From assembly GCA_021786695.1 (NCBI GenBank), contig JAJYMT010000022.1:1-16480 (forward strand): a stretch of 16,480 nt of DNA, given 5' to 3'. Under the pieces are notes generated by a model that saw nothing but the letters and a program-made list of their open reading frames with translations, was not told the DNA's origin and did no database searches. The position numbers and the translations under genes were made by a program. Positions 5,835 through 12,686 of this stretch are shown here, piece after piece (position 1 is the first letter of the stretch; each line of letters begins with the position of its first letter). Source of the DNA: a bacterium (GTDB taxonomy: Bacteria; Patescibacteriota; Patescibacteriia; Patescibacteriales; GWE2-39-37).

Positions 5835-6464
5835 TTAGCGTTTAGAGCGGATTATATCGACCGCGATGGGCAGTATCGACAGGACGATGATGGCCAAAAC
5901 CGCCAGACCGAAATTTTCCTTGACCAGCGGCAGATTGCCGAAAAAATATCCGCCCAAAACGAACAAACTGACCCAACAGAGGCCCCCGATAATGTTATAG
6001 AAAATAAACCGTCCGTAATTCATCCGGCTCACGCCCGCGATGAAAGGCGCGAAAGTACGCACAATCGGCACGAAGCGGGCGAGTACTATCGTCTTGGCTC
6101 CATGCTTGTCATAAAACGTCTGTCCGCGTATCAAATATTCCTTTTTGATAAAACGGCTATTACCGGCTATCATTTTCTCGCCCAAAAAATGCCCGATCCA
6201 GTAATTCACGGTGTCGCCGAGTACTGCGGCAACTGCCAGCAAGGCCCAAAGCAGCCAAATATTTAAAGATCCGAGCGCCGCGAAAGCTCCGGCCGCGAAC
6301 AGAAGCGAATCGCCAGGCAGGATCGGCGTTACCACCAGGCCGGTCTCCAAAAAAATGATGGCAAACAGCAAACCGTAAACCAATAAACCGTAATCGGCGA
6401 TCACCAGTCCCAGCGTTTGGTCGAGATGTAAAAATATGTTGAAAAATTTTACTATGTATTCCAT
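5835..6464 (-). CDS. DedA-family (VTT/SNARE-associated domain) membrane protein
   Basis: A 209-aa integral membrane protein close in length and sequence to E. coli DedA, YqjA and YghB. Members act in the membrane as proton-dependent transporters or lipid (undecaprenyl phosphate or phospholipid) flippases. Visible signatures are FLETGLVVTPILPGDSLLF (38-56), GDTVNYWIGHFLGE (83-96) and FYDKHGAKTIVLARFVPIVR (117-136). E40, D52, R130 and R136 correspond to the residues reported as essential in YqjA (E39, D51, R130, R136). Hydrophobic segments lie near 20-45, 50-82, 138-158 and 160-200. The ATG has no Shine-Dalgarno site; the -10 six bases before it suggests a leaderless message. It stands between two genes that have their own signals. 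Confidence 0.93.
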   Translation of the reverse strand: MEYIVKFFNIFLHLDQTLGLVIADYGLLVYGLLFAIIFLETGLVVTPILPGDSLLFAAGAFAALGSLNIWLLWALLAVAAVLGDTVNYWIGHFLGEKMIAGNSRFIKKEYLIRGQTFYDKHGAKTIVLARFVPIVRTFAPFIAGVSRMNYGRFIFYNIIGGLCWVSLFVLGGYFFGNLPLVKENFGLAVLAIIVLSILPIAVDIIRSKR

Positions 6465-6470
6465 ATCAAA

Positions 6471-6499
6471 ATTATACCGATAAAAGAAGCCCCCTGCCA
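6471..6499 (-). promoter_or_regulatory. dedA promoter, probably leaderless
   Basis: A consensus TATAAT (6471-6476) stands six nt (TTTGAT) before the ATG at 6464, placing the expected start at the A of ATG. The -35 is poor: TGGCAG at a 17-bp spacing, lying in the loop of the upstream gene's terminator. Confidence 0.55.
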
Positions 6500-6509
6500 G
6501 GGCTTCTTT
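6483..6509 (-). terminator. Intrinsic terminator at the end of the cohesin-dockerin operon
   Basis: On the minus strand, AAAGAAGCCC pairs with GGGCTTCTTT (10 bp, 7-nt loop), ending in TTTT. It starts about 20 nt after the stop of the larger cohesin gene and overlaps the region upstream of the dedA -10. Confidence 0.85.
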
Positions 6510-6530
6510 CGGATGCTATGTTTGTCTTCC

Positions 6531-8309
6531 TCACTTCAAAATTTCTTCCACGTCCTTGATTTCCTTCAAAATCTTGTTTTCGGTGGCGGCGATGTGTTCG
6601 GCAATGACCGACTTCATCTTTTCGGTTTCGTCTTTTATCTCCGCCGGCTTTTTCAGGCGCCCGAGTTCCGAGAACTCTTCATCGACCGTCCGTTTGAGGC
6701 CGACCATATTCTTGTGCAGCACCTCTTCGATCTCGACCGTTTCCTTTTTCAATTTGCGGCGGATGATGCCGATGATATAGAGCAGCAAGAAGACGATCAG
6801 GATGATCATGAACAAAAGCGACGCGATCACGGTAAAGTAATTGATCACGAACGAGCCGATGCGGGCGAAAATCGGCGGCGAGACCAGGAAAGAGACCTTT
6901 TCGCTCGGCACGCTCTTGAGCCCGTTGGAATTCTCGCCCTCCACCCAGGCCAGGTAGCGGCCGTCAGCAAGCCCCCGATCGAACACTTCGAACCAGTTGC
7001 CGTTCTTGTCGCTGTGCGCGGTCTTGCCTATTATTTTTCCGTCCTCCGCCTGCAAAGAGATATTGACCAGGATGTTTTCCAGGGCGGTGCCGCTGATAAA
7101 AAATTGATCGGACGACTTGATTTCGCGCGGATAATTCTTGATGATCGGCGTCTCGATCGGCTGGACCGTGAATTTCACGGTTTCGGTGGTCTCGTTGCCG
7201 GCAAGATCGACCGCCCTGATCAGCGCGGTGTGTTCGCCGATTTCGAGCGCCGGCAGTTGAAAGCTCAAACTGCTCTTGCTCAAGTCCTCGGCCAAATTGG
7301 CCTTTTTCTCTTCCAAGCTATTGATGAAAATGTCGTAATAACCGACGCCCGAAAGCGCGTCGCTTGCTTTGAAATCGAGCGTCGGCCAGTTGCCCGAATC
7401 CCTCGTCATCACCTCGATCTTGAAAGGCAGCGGGCCGACGGTATCGATCAAGACGCGGTAATGCGCGGCCGTGCCCCATTTTTTGCCGTCAAAATACCGC
7501 AGATGGAAAAAACGGGTACCATCCTCGACTTTGCTGTATATCTTTGAATTGAACAGGCCCTGGTTCACGCCCTCGGGAACGGTGCCGTTATCCTTGTTGA
7601 AGTCCATACTGACGGCCATTATCTCGGCCGGCAGTTCCCATTTGAACTCCACTTCGTTCTTACCCGACCAGCTGTTCTGGTCCGGATGGGTGGGAGAGGT
7701 GATTACCGGCAGATTATATTCGGTCACTTCCGGTTCCTTTTTCACCGGCGGCGGCGGGGTGGGCGCGGTGTTTGGCTTTGCCGGTTCCGGCCTCGGCTCT
7801 TCTTTGGCCGCAATATTGAAACTACCCGTGCCCATGGAAACCAGAATGTTCGAACCCTTGCCGTCGTTGGCCAAGATCGCGCCGGTAGTAAAGCGAATCT
7901 GCGCGGTGCCGACCGCCTTGGTGCGGAAGGTGATGCTCAAAATTTTACCCGAGGAACCGGAATAGCCGGGCGGCGGCAGACCGCCGCCGAAGGACACCGT
8001 GCCGTTAGCGTTGGAAAAACTCGGTTCGGTGGTCCAGAGAGAGAAAATCGAACCGCCCTTGGAAACGGCGGTAACCTCGAGCAGATTCTTGTCGAAACTG
8101 ACCACGCCCTCCGAGGCGTTGATCGCCTGGCCGCCGGTGGTCGCCTTGACGGTAACGGTGAATTTTTCCTTGATCGTATAGGTGCCGGCTCCGGGCGAGA
8201 AAAAAAGCGAGGCGCCGGCGGCTTGCGCAGGCGCGGCGGCAAACCAAAACGAACCGGCGATCGCCGCCAGCAACATTAAATATCCTCCTTTATTGATGAT
8301 CCCTTTCAT
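6531..8309 (-). CDS. Membrane-anchored cohesin protein with Ig-like domains and cytoplasmic coiled coil
   Basis: A 592-aa surface protein. The signal peptide (1-30, ends AQA) is followed by a cohesin domain (about 33-166) with TIKEKFTVTVKA, the core EGVVSFDKNLLEVTAV (67-82) and GKILSITFRTKAVGTAQI. Cohesins bind dockerin modules. A Pro/Glu-rich linker (168-196) leads to Ig-like domains (about 200-290, 291-383 with IRAVDLAGNET, and 387-476), one membrane helix (about 491-516), RRK and a Lys/Glu coiled coil (about 518-592) in the cytoplasm. There is no sortase motif. The start overlaps the preceding cohesin stop as ATGA. An internal ATG at 8276 has a far better Shine-Dalgarno (AAAGGAGG, 7 nt), but that start would remove the lysines of the signal peptide, so 8309 is preferred. 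It is a paralogue of the gene just upstream. Confidence 0.88.
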   Translation of the reverse strand: MKGIINKGGYLMLLAAIAGSFWFAAAPAQAAGASLFFSPGAGTYTIKEKFTVTVKATTGGQAINASEGVVSFDKNLLEVTAVSKGGSIFSLWTTEPSFSNANGTVSFGGGLPPPGYSGSSGKILSITFRTKAVGTAQIRFTTGAILANDGKGSNILVSMGTGSFNIAAKEEPRPEPAKPNTAPTPPPPVKKEPEVTEYNLPVITSPTHPDQNSWSGKNEVEFKWELPAEIMAVSMDFNKDNGTVPEGVNQGLFNSKIYSKVEDGTRFFHLRYFDGKKWGTAAHYRVLIDTVGPLPFKIEVMTRDSGNWPTLDFKASDALSGVGYYDIFINSLEEKKANLAEDLSKSSLSFQLPALEIGEHTALIRAVDLAGNETTETVKFTVQPIETPIIKNYPREIKSSDQFFISGTALENILVNISLQAEDGKIIGKTAHSDKNGNWFEVFDRGLADGRYLAWVEGENSNGLKSVPSEKVSFLVSPPIFARIGSFVINYFTVIASLLFMIILIVFLLLYIIGIIRRKLKKETVEIEEVLHKNMVGLKRTVDEEFSELGRLKKPAEIKDETEKMKSVIAEHIAATENKILKEIKDVEEILK

Positions 8310-9373
8310 AACCCCTTGTTAATATCGTTTGGACGATTTTTTCTGCGAACAATCCCGACTGCCGAAAAAATAACCACTGCCGCTATAAATAATGATAGCA
8401 CAAGATAAATAATTTTTATACTTCCGCCCGCTTGACCGCCGATTTTCTTCGGCACATACTCCGCAATCCGCTCGTTGCCGGCCTTATCGATCGCCCTGAC
8501 CTTAATGTCGCTGTTTAAACTTTGATCTTTGAGCAAGTAGGGGATCGCGACCCGCTGCCAGTTCGGCTCCGGCTGTCTGAATCCGAAAAGCGATTTTAAA
8601 TACGCCAACCGGCCGGCCGGAGGAGCCGATTCCAAAATCTCATAACGGTCGATGCCGGTCTGCTTATCGACCGTATTAAAAATCAAATATTTCTTGCCGT
8701 CGAACACGCCCGGGCTCTCCTGAATTTCCAGGATAAACGGCTCCGGCGGCGTCTTGTCGTCTTTTTTGATATTCTCCCATTCTTTTTTTGTCGTCTCTGA
8801 TTTCCCCCCGACGGTGATGACGGCCGGCTTGAAGGTCAGTTTGGCCGCGCTGCCCTGCCCGTCATTCAAGAGCACCCGGGTGGTGTCCAGAAAATAAATC
8901 CTGGCCTGCGGGAGCGCCGCCGCCGGCTCCTTGAAATTGTTGACTTTGAACATCACCCTGGCCAAGATGTTGCTTTCCCCCGGATCGCCCGGTATCTTGC
9001 CGCAATAGCCGCCCGGGGTGCCGCCGGTGAATTTCAGCCGTTTATCGTGGTTGATGTTCTTGATGTCTTCGGTCTTCGGCAATTCTATCCACAAAGACAA
9101 TATCGACTCGCCGGCGCTGAAATCCACCATCTCCAAAAAATCCTTATCGAAGCCGACCACGCCCTCCACCGTGTTGATGCATTCGTCCGGACCGTCCAAA
9201 TCGATCTTCAGGTTCGCCGCGAACACGTCGCCGTAACCGTAAGCGGCGGTCGCCGGCTCGACATATAAGGTCGCTGCCTGAGAAAATTTGACACCGGCTG
9301 ACAAGCTGGCCAGAAAACAAACTGAAAAAATCAATAAATTTTTTCTAAAAAAATTTATACCGAAATTTTTCAT
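8306..9373 (-). CDS. Membrane-anchored cohesin-domain protein
   Basis: A 355-aa surface protein. The signal peptide (1-33, ends SQA) is followed by a cohesin-like domain (about 35-188), with YGYGDVFAANLKI, the core EGVVGFDKDFLEMVDF (70-85) and ILARVMFKV. C65 and C124 inside it may form a disulfide. An Ig-like domain (about 208-308) carries PFILEIQES and VRAIDKAGNER, closely echoing the larger paralogue. A Gly-rich hinge leads to one membrane helix (about 318-342) and a short basic tail (RRKNR). It starts 33 bp after the dockerin gene across an A/T-rich spacer without Shine-Dalgarno. Its TGA overlaps the next ATG, so the two cohesin genes are translationally coupled. The cohesin call rests on core motifs and the adjacent dockerin, not on a profile score. 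Confidence 0.85.
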   Translation of the reverse strand: MKNFGINFFRKNLLIFSVCFLASLSAGVKFSQAATLYVEPATAAYGYGDVFAANLKIDLDGPDECINTVEGVVGFDKDFLEMVDFSAGESILSLWIELPKTEDIKNINHDKRLKFTGGTPGGYCGKIPGDPGESNILARVMFKVNNFKEPAAALPQARIYFLDTTRVLLNDGQGSAAKLTFKPAVITVGGKSETTKKEWENIKKDDKTPPEPFILEIQESPGVFDGKKYLIFNTVDKQTGIDRYEILESAPPAGRLAYLKSLFGFRQPEPNWQRVAIPYLLKDQSLNSDIKVRAIDKAGNERIAEYVPKKIGGQAGGSIKIIYLVLSLFIAAVVIFSAVGIVRRKNRPNDINKGL

Positions 9374-9406
9374 TTTAAATTTTTAATTTTAAATTTAGCC
9401 CGAGCG

Positions 9407-10642
9407 TTATCCTGTCCAATTATAAAGCATAATGCTGAAATCGATCAAATCGACCACCTTGTTATGATTCTGGTCGGCGCAGGCGTTGTCGGTGCCCCAA
9501 TAATACAACAGGATCGAAAAATCCACCAAATTGACCTTGCCGTCCTTGTTGAGGTCCGCGCCCGGACAGGTCTCGGTTGAGCCGGTGGTGCCGACATAGA
9601 AACTTACCGCCTTGGAAAACCCGCTTTTGATCACATTTTGGGCGGCCGTCAGCTGGAAAGTGGCGCGGGCGATATGGTATTCGTCCTCAGCCAAAGGGCT
9701 GGTATCGAAATCCAATTTCCATTCGCCGTTCTGGGCGCTGCCGGTCTGCTTCACCACTTCGGCTTCGGAATTGACATGCACCGCCACCTCGCTTTGCGGC
9801 ACGGTCTGGCCGAAAATCTTCACTATCTCGCCCTTGGCTACGGTCGGTTTGTCGATATCGATGCTCGGCGAGAGATAGGCGCCGGTCACGGTCGTAACCG
9901 CACCGGAAGCCACGCGGAAGGTCAGGGTCTGGAGCGCCGACTTGCGCCCCTTGGAATCCTCCGCCCAGAGCCCCAGGCCGATGACGCCGGCGGGGATGCT
10001 GGTCGATTCGAAATAAAAATCGGCTTTCGGGTCCGCCTTGACCACGCCGAGCGTCTTGCCGTCCACCAGGATGTTGACGTCGGAATCCGGGTAGGCCTTG
10101 CCGATCACGATCACCTTGGTGCCCTTGGGCGGCTGATCAGAACCGGGAAGGTAGCCGGGAGGATAACCGCCGCCGCCCGAACCGCCGCCCTGCGTGCCGG
10201 AGGTGCCCGGCTCGGTCAACCCTACGCTGGCACAACCGGTGATGATCACGTTGCAATTGGCGGCACAACTCAAGGTACCGGTATTGTAGCCGAAGGTCAG
10301 GCAGGTGGAAGAGCCGAAATCCGAGCCGTCGCACTGTTCGTAGCCCTCTTTCAGGCCGTTGCCGCAAGTGGAACAGAGCGCGGTGGAAATCGTCTGGCAA
10401 TCGGCTGAACAGGTCAGATCGCCCTGGGCAAAGCCGTAATTGCTGCAGGCCAGCCCGCCGAAATCATGAATATCGCAGACCTCGCTCGGATCTTTGAAGC
10501 CGTCGCCGCAGACCTGGATCACCGTAACGGTCGAGGTCGCGGTCGAGGCGCTGGCCCGCGGAGCCAAAAAACCGACGGAAGCCGAAACGACCGAAAGCAA
10601 CGAAACACAGGCAAGGATATATAAACTTCTCGCAGACAGCAT
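9407..10642 (-). CDS. Secreted dockerin protein with two six-cysteine repeats
   Basis: A 411-aa secreted protein. After a signal peptide (about 1-33) come two cysteine-rich repeats: C45, 56, 66, 78, 82, 90 and C93, 104, 114, 126, 130, 137, each beginning CG(D/N)G.K and then E.CD. This resembles the CGNG..E.CD repeat known from myxobacterial surface proteins. A Gly/Pro hinge (143-173) precedes two Ig-like domains (about 174-246 and 256-351). The C-terminus (363-411) is a dockerin with duplicated calcium loops: DLNKDGKVNLVDFSILLYYWG, perfect at positions 1, 3, 5, 9 and 12, and DQNHNKVVDLIDFSIMLYNW, with N and K at positions 5 and 6. Dockerins bind cohesins in the presence of calcium. Two cohesin genes follow in the operon, suggesting partners. 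No catalytic domain is visible. Confidence 0.93.
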   Translation of the reverse strand: MLSARSLYILACVSLLSVVSASVGFLAPRASASTATSTVTVIQVCGDGFKDPSEVCDIHDFGGLACSNYGFAQGDLTCSADCQTISTALCSTCGNGLKEGYEQCDGSDFGSSTCLTFGYNTGTLSCAANCNVIITGCASVGLTEPGTSGTQGGGSGGGGYPPGYLPGSDQPPKGTKVIVIGKAYPDSDVNILVDGKTLGVVKADPKADFYFESTSIPAGVIGLGLWAEDSKGRKSALQTLTFRVASGAVTTVTGAYLSPSIDIDKPTVAKGEIVKIFGQTVPQSEVAVHVNSEAEVVKQTGSAQNGEWKLDFDTSPLAEDEYHIARATFQLTAAQNVIKSGFSKAVSFYVGTTGSTETCPGADLNKDGKVNLVDFSILLYYWGTDNACADQNHNKVVDLIDFSIMLYNWTG

Positions 10643-10680
10643 GGGGGGTGATATAAATAAAAATTCAAAGCGCGCCCGAT

Positions 10681-11817
10681 TTACTGCCGGCCGCCGCCCT
10701 TGTCGTCGTATTTCGAAACCTTATTGGCCAACCATTTCCAAAAATTAGCTTTCATCGAATTCAGGCCCGAGCCGAGCGAGCGCAAGAGCGGTTTAAGCGG
10801 AGAAACGATCAATAATATTAAAGTTACCAGCGCCCGGCCGGAAAAACGCCAGAGGCGGAAACGGATGATCGAATAAAGCAGGACGGCGACCAACAACAGA
10901 TAGCCGCCCAGGAGCAGCCAGGGATAGACGCCGAGCGAGGCCGTGCCTTTCGGCAGTCCGCCCGGCTTGGCGATGGTGAAGGCGATCTCGTAAACATTGG
11001 TGATGCTTAAACCCTTATAGACCTTGACCTTGCCCCAATATTGTCCGTCCGCGAGCCGGGTCGGAAAAGAGGCAACCGTCTCCCGGGTGCTGAAGGGCTC
11101 GATCTGCTTGATCGCGTCATCTTCGCCGCTTTCCAGCAGTTTGTTCTTGGAGAGGTCATAGATCTCGAGCGTCACTTTGGAAGGAGCGGTCTTGACGTTG
11201 CCGATATTCTCGATATTCATCACCACCCGGACGCGGCTTAAAAAATAACTGAAAATCCGCCAACTCCAGGGCGGCGAAAGCAGTTCGAAATCCGGTATGG
11301 CGGCGACCCGCACCAGAAAATCCGCATAAGAAACGTTAGTGAGCGTCAGATCGACGTCCACCCGCGCGCCGAGCGCGATCGCCACGCCCTGCTTCGCGTC
11401 CCGCCCGGCCGAGGTGATCTTGATGTTGATGTTGCCCTTGTAATTCCCCAGTTCCGCGTCTTTAGGCACGTTGATGGTGATGACCATCGGCACCTGATAT
11501 TCGCCCTTGGGCAGGATGAAATCATTGCCCTTATCGATCGTAATCCAGGAGGCGATCTGCGGCGCGTTAACTTTTACTTCCGCGCGCAAATCCTCGTCGG
11601 CCGAAGACCTGAGCAAAGTGATGGTTTGGTCGTATTTCGAACCGGGCACCAGTTGCTGGTTTTTGATAAAGGGAGGCGAGATGCCGAAGCCGGCGAAAGC
11701 CGCGTGCGCGAAGCCAAAAATCGCGACTGACACTACGATCGCGAGTATTCTGAATTTGATATTTATTCGCTTATGGTCCATCGAATGGCTTGGAATTTGA
11801 TTATATTCGTTCCGCAT
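10681..11817 (-). CDS. DUF916-like membrane-anchored surface protein
   Basis: Up to 378 aa. A signal peptide (about 20-42, ends AFA) is followed by an Ig-fold domain (about 43-135) reading GFGISPPFIKN, LVPGSKYDQTITL, WITID and VPKDAELGNYKGNINI. This resembles the DUF916/pilus-chaperone-like domain of WxL-binding proteins. A second beta domain (about 195-283) has VVMNIENIGNVKT and FPTRLADGQYWGKVKVY. One membrane helix (about 299-318) and a basic cytoplasmic tail of about 60 residues finish it. The start could be M1 (11817) or M13 (11779-11781); M13 gives the more usual signal peptide and follows a TATAAT at 11800-11805. It lies 18 nt after the methyltransferase gene and 38 nt before the dockerin gene. 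The family assignment is a resemblance, not certain. Confidence 0.75.
   Translation of the reverse strand: MRNEYNQIPSHSMDHKRINIKFRILAIVVSVAIFGFAHAAFAGFGISPPFIKNQQLVPGSKYDQTITLLRSSADEDLRAEVKVNAPQIASWITIDKGNDFILPKGEYQVPMVITINVPKDAELGNYKGNINIKITSAGRDAKQGVAIALGARVDVDLTLTNVSYADFLVRVAAIPDFELLSPPWSWRIFSYFLSRVRVVMNIENIGNVKTAPSKVTLEIYDLSKNKLLESGEDDAIKQIEPFSTRETVASFPTRLADGQYWGKVKVYKGLSITNVYEIAFTIAKPGGLPKGTASLGVYPWLLLGGYLLLVAVLLYSIIRFRLWRFSGRALVTLILLIVSPLKPLLRSLGSGLNSMKANFWKWLANKVSKYDDKGGGRQ
11800..11805 (-). promoter_or_regulatory. Candidate internal -10 before the DUF916-like gene
   Basis: A consensus TATAAT on the minus strand between the two possible starts of the DUF916-like gene. No good -35 is visible, so this is weak. 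If active, only the M13 start could be used. Confidence 0.3.
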
Positions 11818-11835
11818 CGCTTTAAGCGGTCGGGG

Positions 11836-12456
11836 TTAAATCTCATATACATAAACCAGGTTGCCGCGCTTCCCCTCCTTTTTCTTCGATGACAAAAATT
11901 TCTTTTTGGTCGAGAGAAAATCAAACTTGCCTTTTTGATCCGGTATCTCGATACTGCGCTTTTCCGTAAAGGTCGGAATGGGCAGGCCGTTCGAAATGAT
12001 GATGGCGCCGGGGCGGCATTCAAATTTGAACTTCTTGGGCAGGTCGCGCAAACTCTCCACATCCAGATAGCAATAGATCAGATCGGCGTCTTTGACCTCC
12101 AGATTGTATAATTTTTTCACATACTTGATCTTGATCTTCGAGCGCCGCAGCATCAGCTGGATCTTGCCGAGAAGATAAGGAAAAATATCATGTTCTACTC
12201 CGATCAGCCGCGCCTGCGGATATAATTTGCCGATCTCGTGCAAAAAACCCGATTTGCCGCAACTCAATGAATAGATCACGGCATCCGGCCTGATCGGCTC
12301 TTGCTTCAGATCCTCCATCATCTTCGCCACCACCCAGGGCCGGGAAGACAAGAAAGGCGCAAAGCCGCGCAACAAAAGATCAAAAATCAAACGGCTCACG
12401 GCATATGACACCGCCAAAGTAACGCCGCCAAAAACCGCATAAAATAAAAGACCCAT
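11836..12456 (-). CDS. Membrane-anchored class I methyltransferase, FAM173/ATPSCKMT-like
   Basis: A 206-aa protein with an N-terminal membrane helix (about 3-29) followed by a Rossmann methyltransferase core, the layout of FAM173-type lysine methyltransferases. Matching elements are SSRPWVVAKMMEDL (37-50), the motif I region VIYSLSCGKSGFLHEIGK (60-77), the acidic ribose-binding E88 in LIGVEHDIFPYL, the strand DADLIYCYLDVESL (123-136) and PGAIIISNGLPIPTF (149-163). Motif I is degraded: the usual D-x-G-x-G-x-G reads S-L-S-C-G-K-S-G, so SAM binding is uncertain. A Lys-rich tail follows. It is the first gene of the surface-protein operon, so its substrate may be a membrane or exported protein; this is inference. 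A 15-codon open frame lies in its leader (12541-12494). Confidence 0.7.
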   Translation of the reverse strand: MGLLFYAVFGGVTLAVSYAVSRLIFDLLLRGFAPFLSSRPWVVAKMMEDLKQEPIRPDAVIYSLSCGKSGFLHEIGKLYPQARLIGVEHDIFPYLLGKIQLMLRRSKIKIKYVKKLYNLEVKDADLIYCYLDVESLRDLPKKFKFECRPGAIIISNGLPIPTFTEKRSIEIPDQKGKFDFLSTKKKFLSSKKKEGKRGNLVYVYEI

Positions 12457-12563
12457 AACCGGAAAGATTATTAACCGGCTATACTGGTATTTCTTACTGA
12501 TATAAAATTATGCGGCGCCTTTGCCCTGTTGAATATACCATAAAATCGGCCTTATGCACCGCA

Positions 12564-12592
12564 ACTATATTATACTATAATCTGCCAGTCAA
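12564..12592 (-). promoter_or_regulatory. Promoter of the methyltransferase/cohesin/dockerin operon
   Basis: On the minus strand, TTGACT (12587-12592), a 17-bp spacer and TATAGT (12564-12569). The expected start is near 12557, leaving a leader of about 100 nt before the ATG at 12456. It is the best -35 match in the window. Confidence 0.65.
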
Positions 12593-12636
12593 TTTCAAGG
12601 GCCAATCTGGCTGTTTGGACAAAAATGCCGGCACTA

Positions 12637-12662
12637 AAAAACGCTCCCGAGGGAGCGTTTTT
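12637..12662 (-). terminator. Intrinsic terminator after the cysteine-rich secreted protein
   Basis: AAAAACGCTCCC and GGGAGCGTTTTT form a near-perfect palindrome, and on the minus strand the T-run extends to six. It starts about 25 nt after the stop at 12687 and separates this gene from the next operon's promoter. Confidence 0.88.
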
Positions 12663-12686
12663 ATTCTCTTATATTTTAGCTTAAAA

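Noticed and set aside
5828..5839. Palindrome GCTAAATTTAGC as the dedA terminator.
   Set aside because: It overlaps the stop codon, is A/T-rich with no loop and lacks a suitable adjacent T-run.
6513..7547. A 344-residue plus-strand open frame opposite the larger cohesin gene.
   Set aside because: It is antisense to a coherent protein with signal peptide, domains and membrane helix; its composition (His, Asp, Arg, Gln rich) is typical of antisense frames.
6531..10642. Cellulosome gene cluster.
   Set aside because: Cohesin and dockerin modules are present but no glycoside hydrolase, carbohydrate-binding module or multi-cohesin scaffoldin is encoded.
12494..12541. A 15-codon open frame in the leader of the methyltransferase operon (MVYSTGQRRRIILYQ) as a leader peptide.
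   Set aside because: It is not in frame or close to the methyltransferase start and has no ribosome site; short frames like this are expected by chance.
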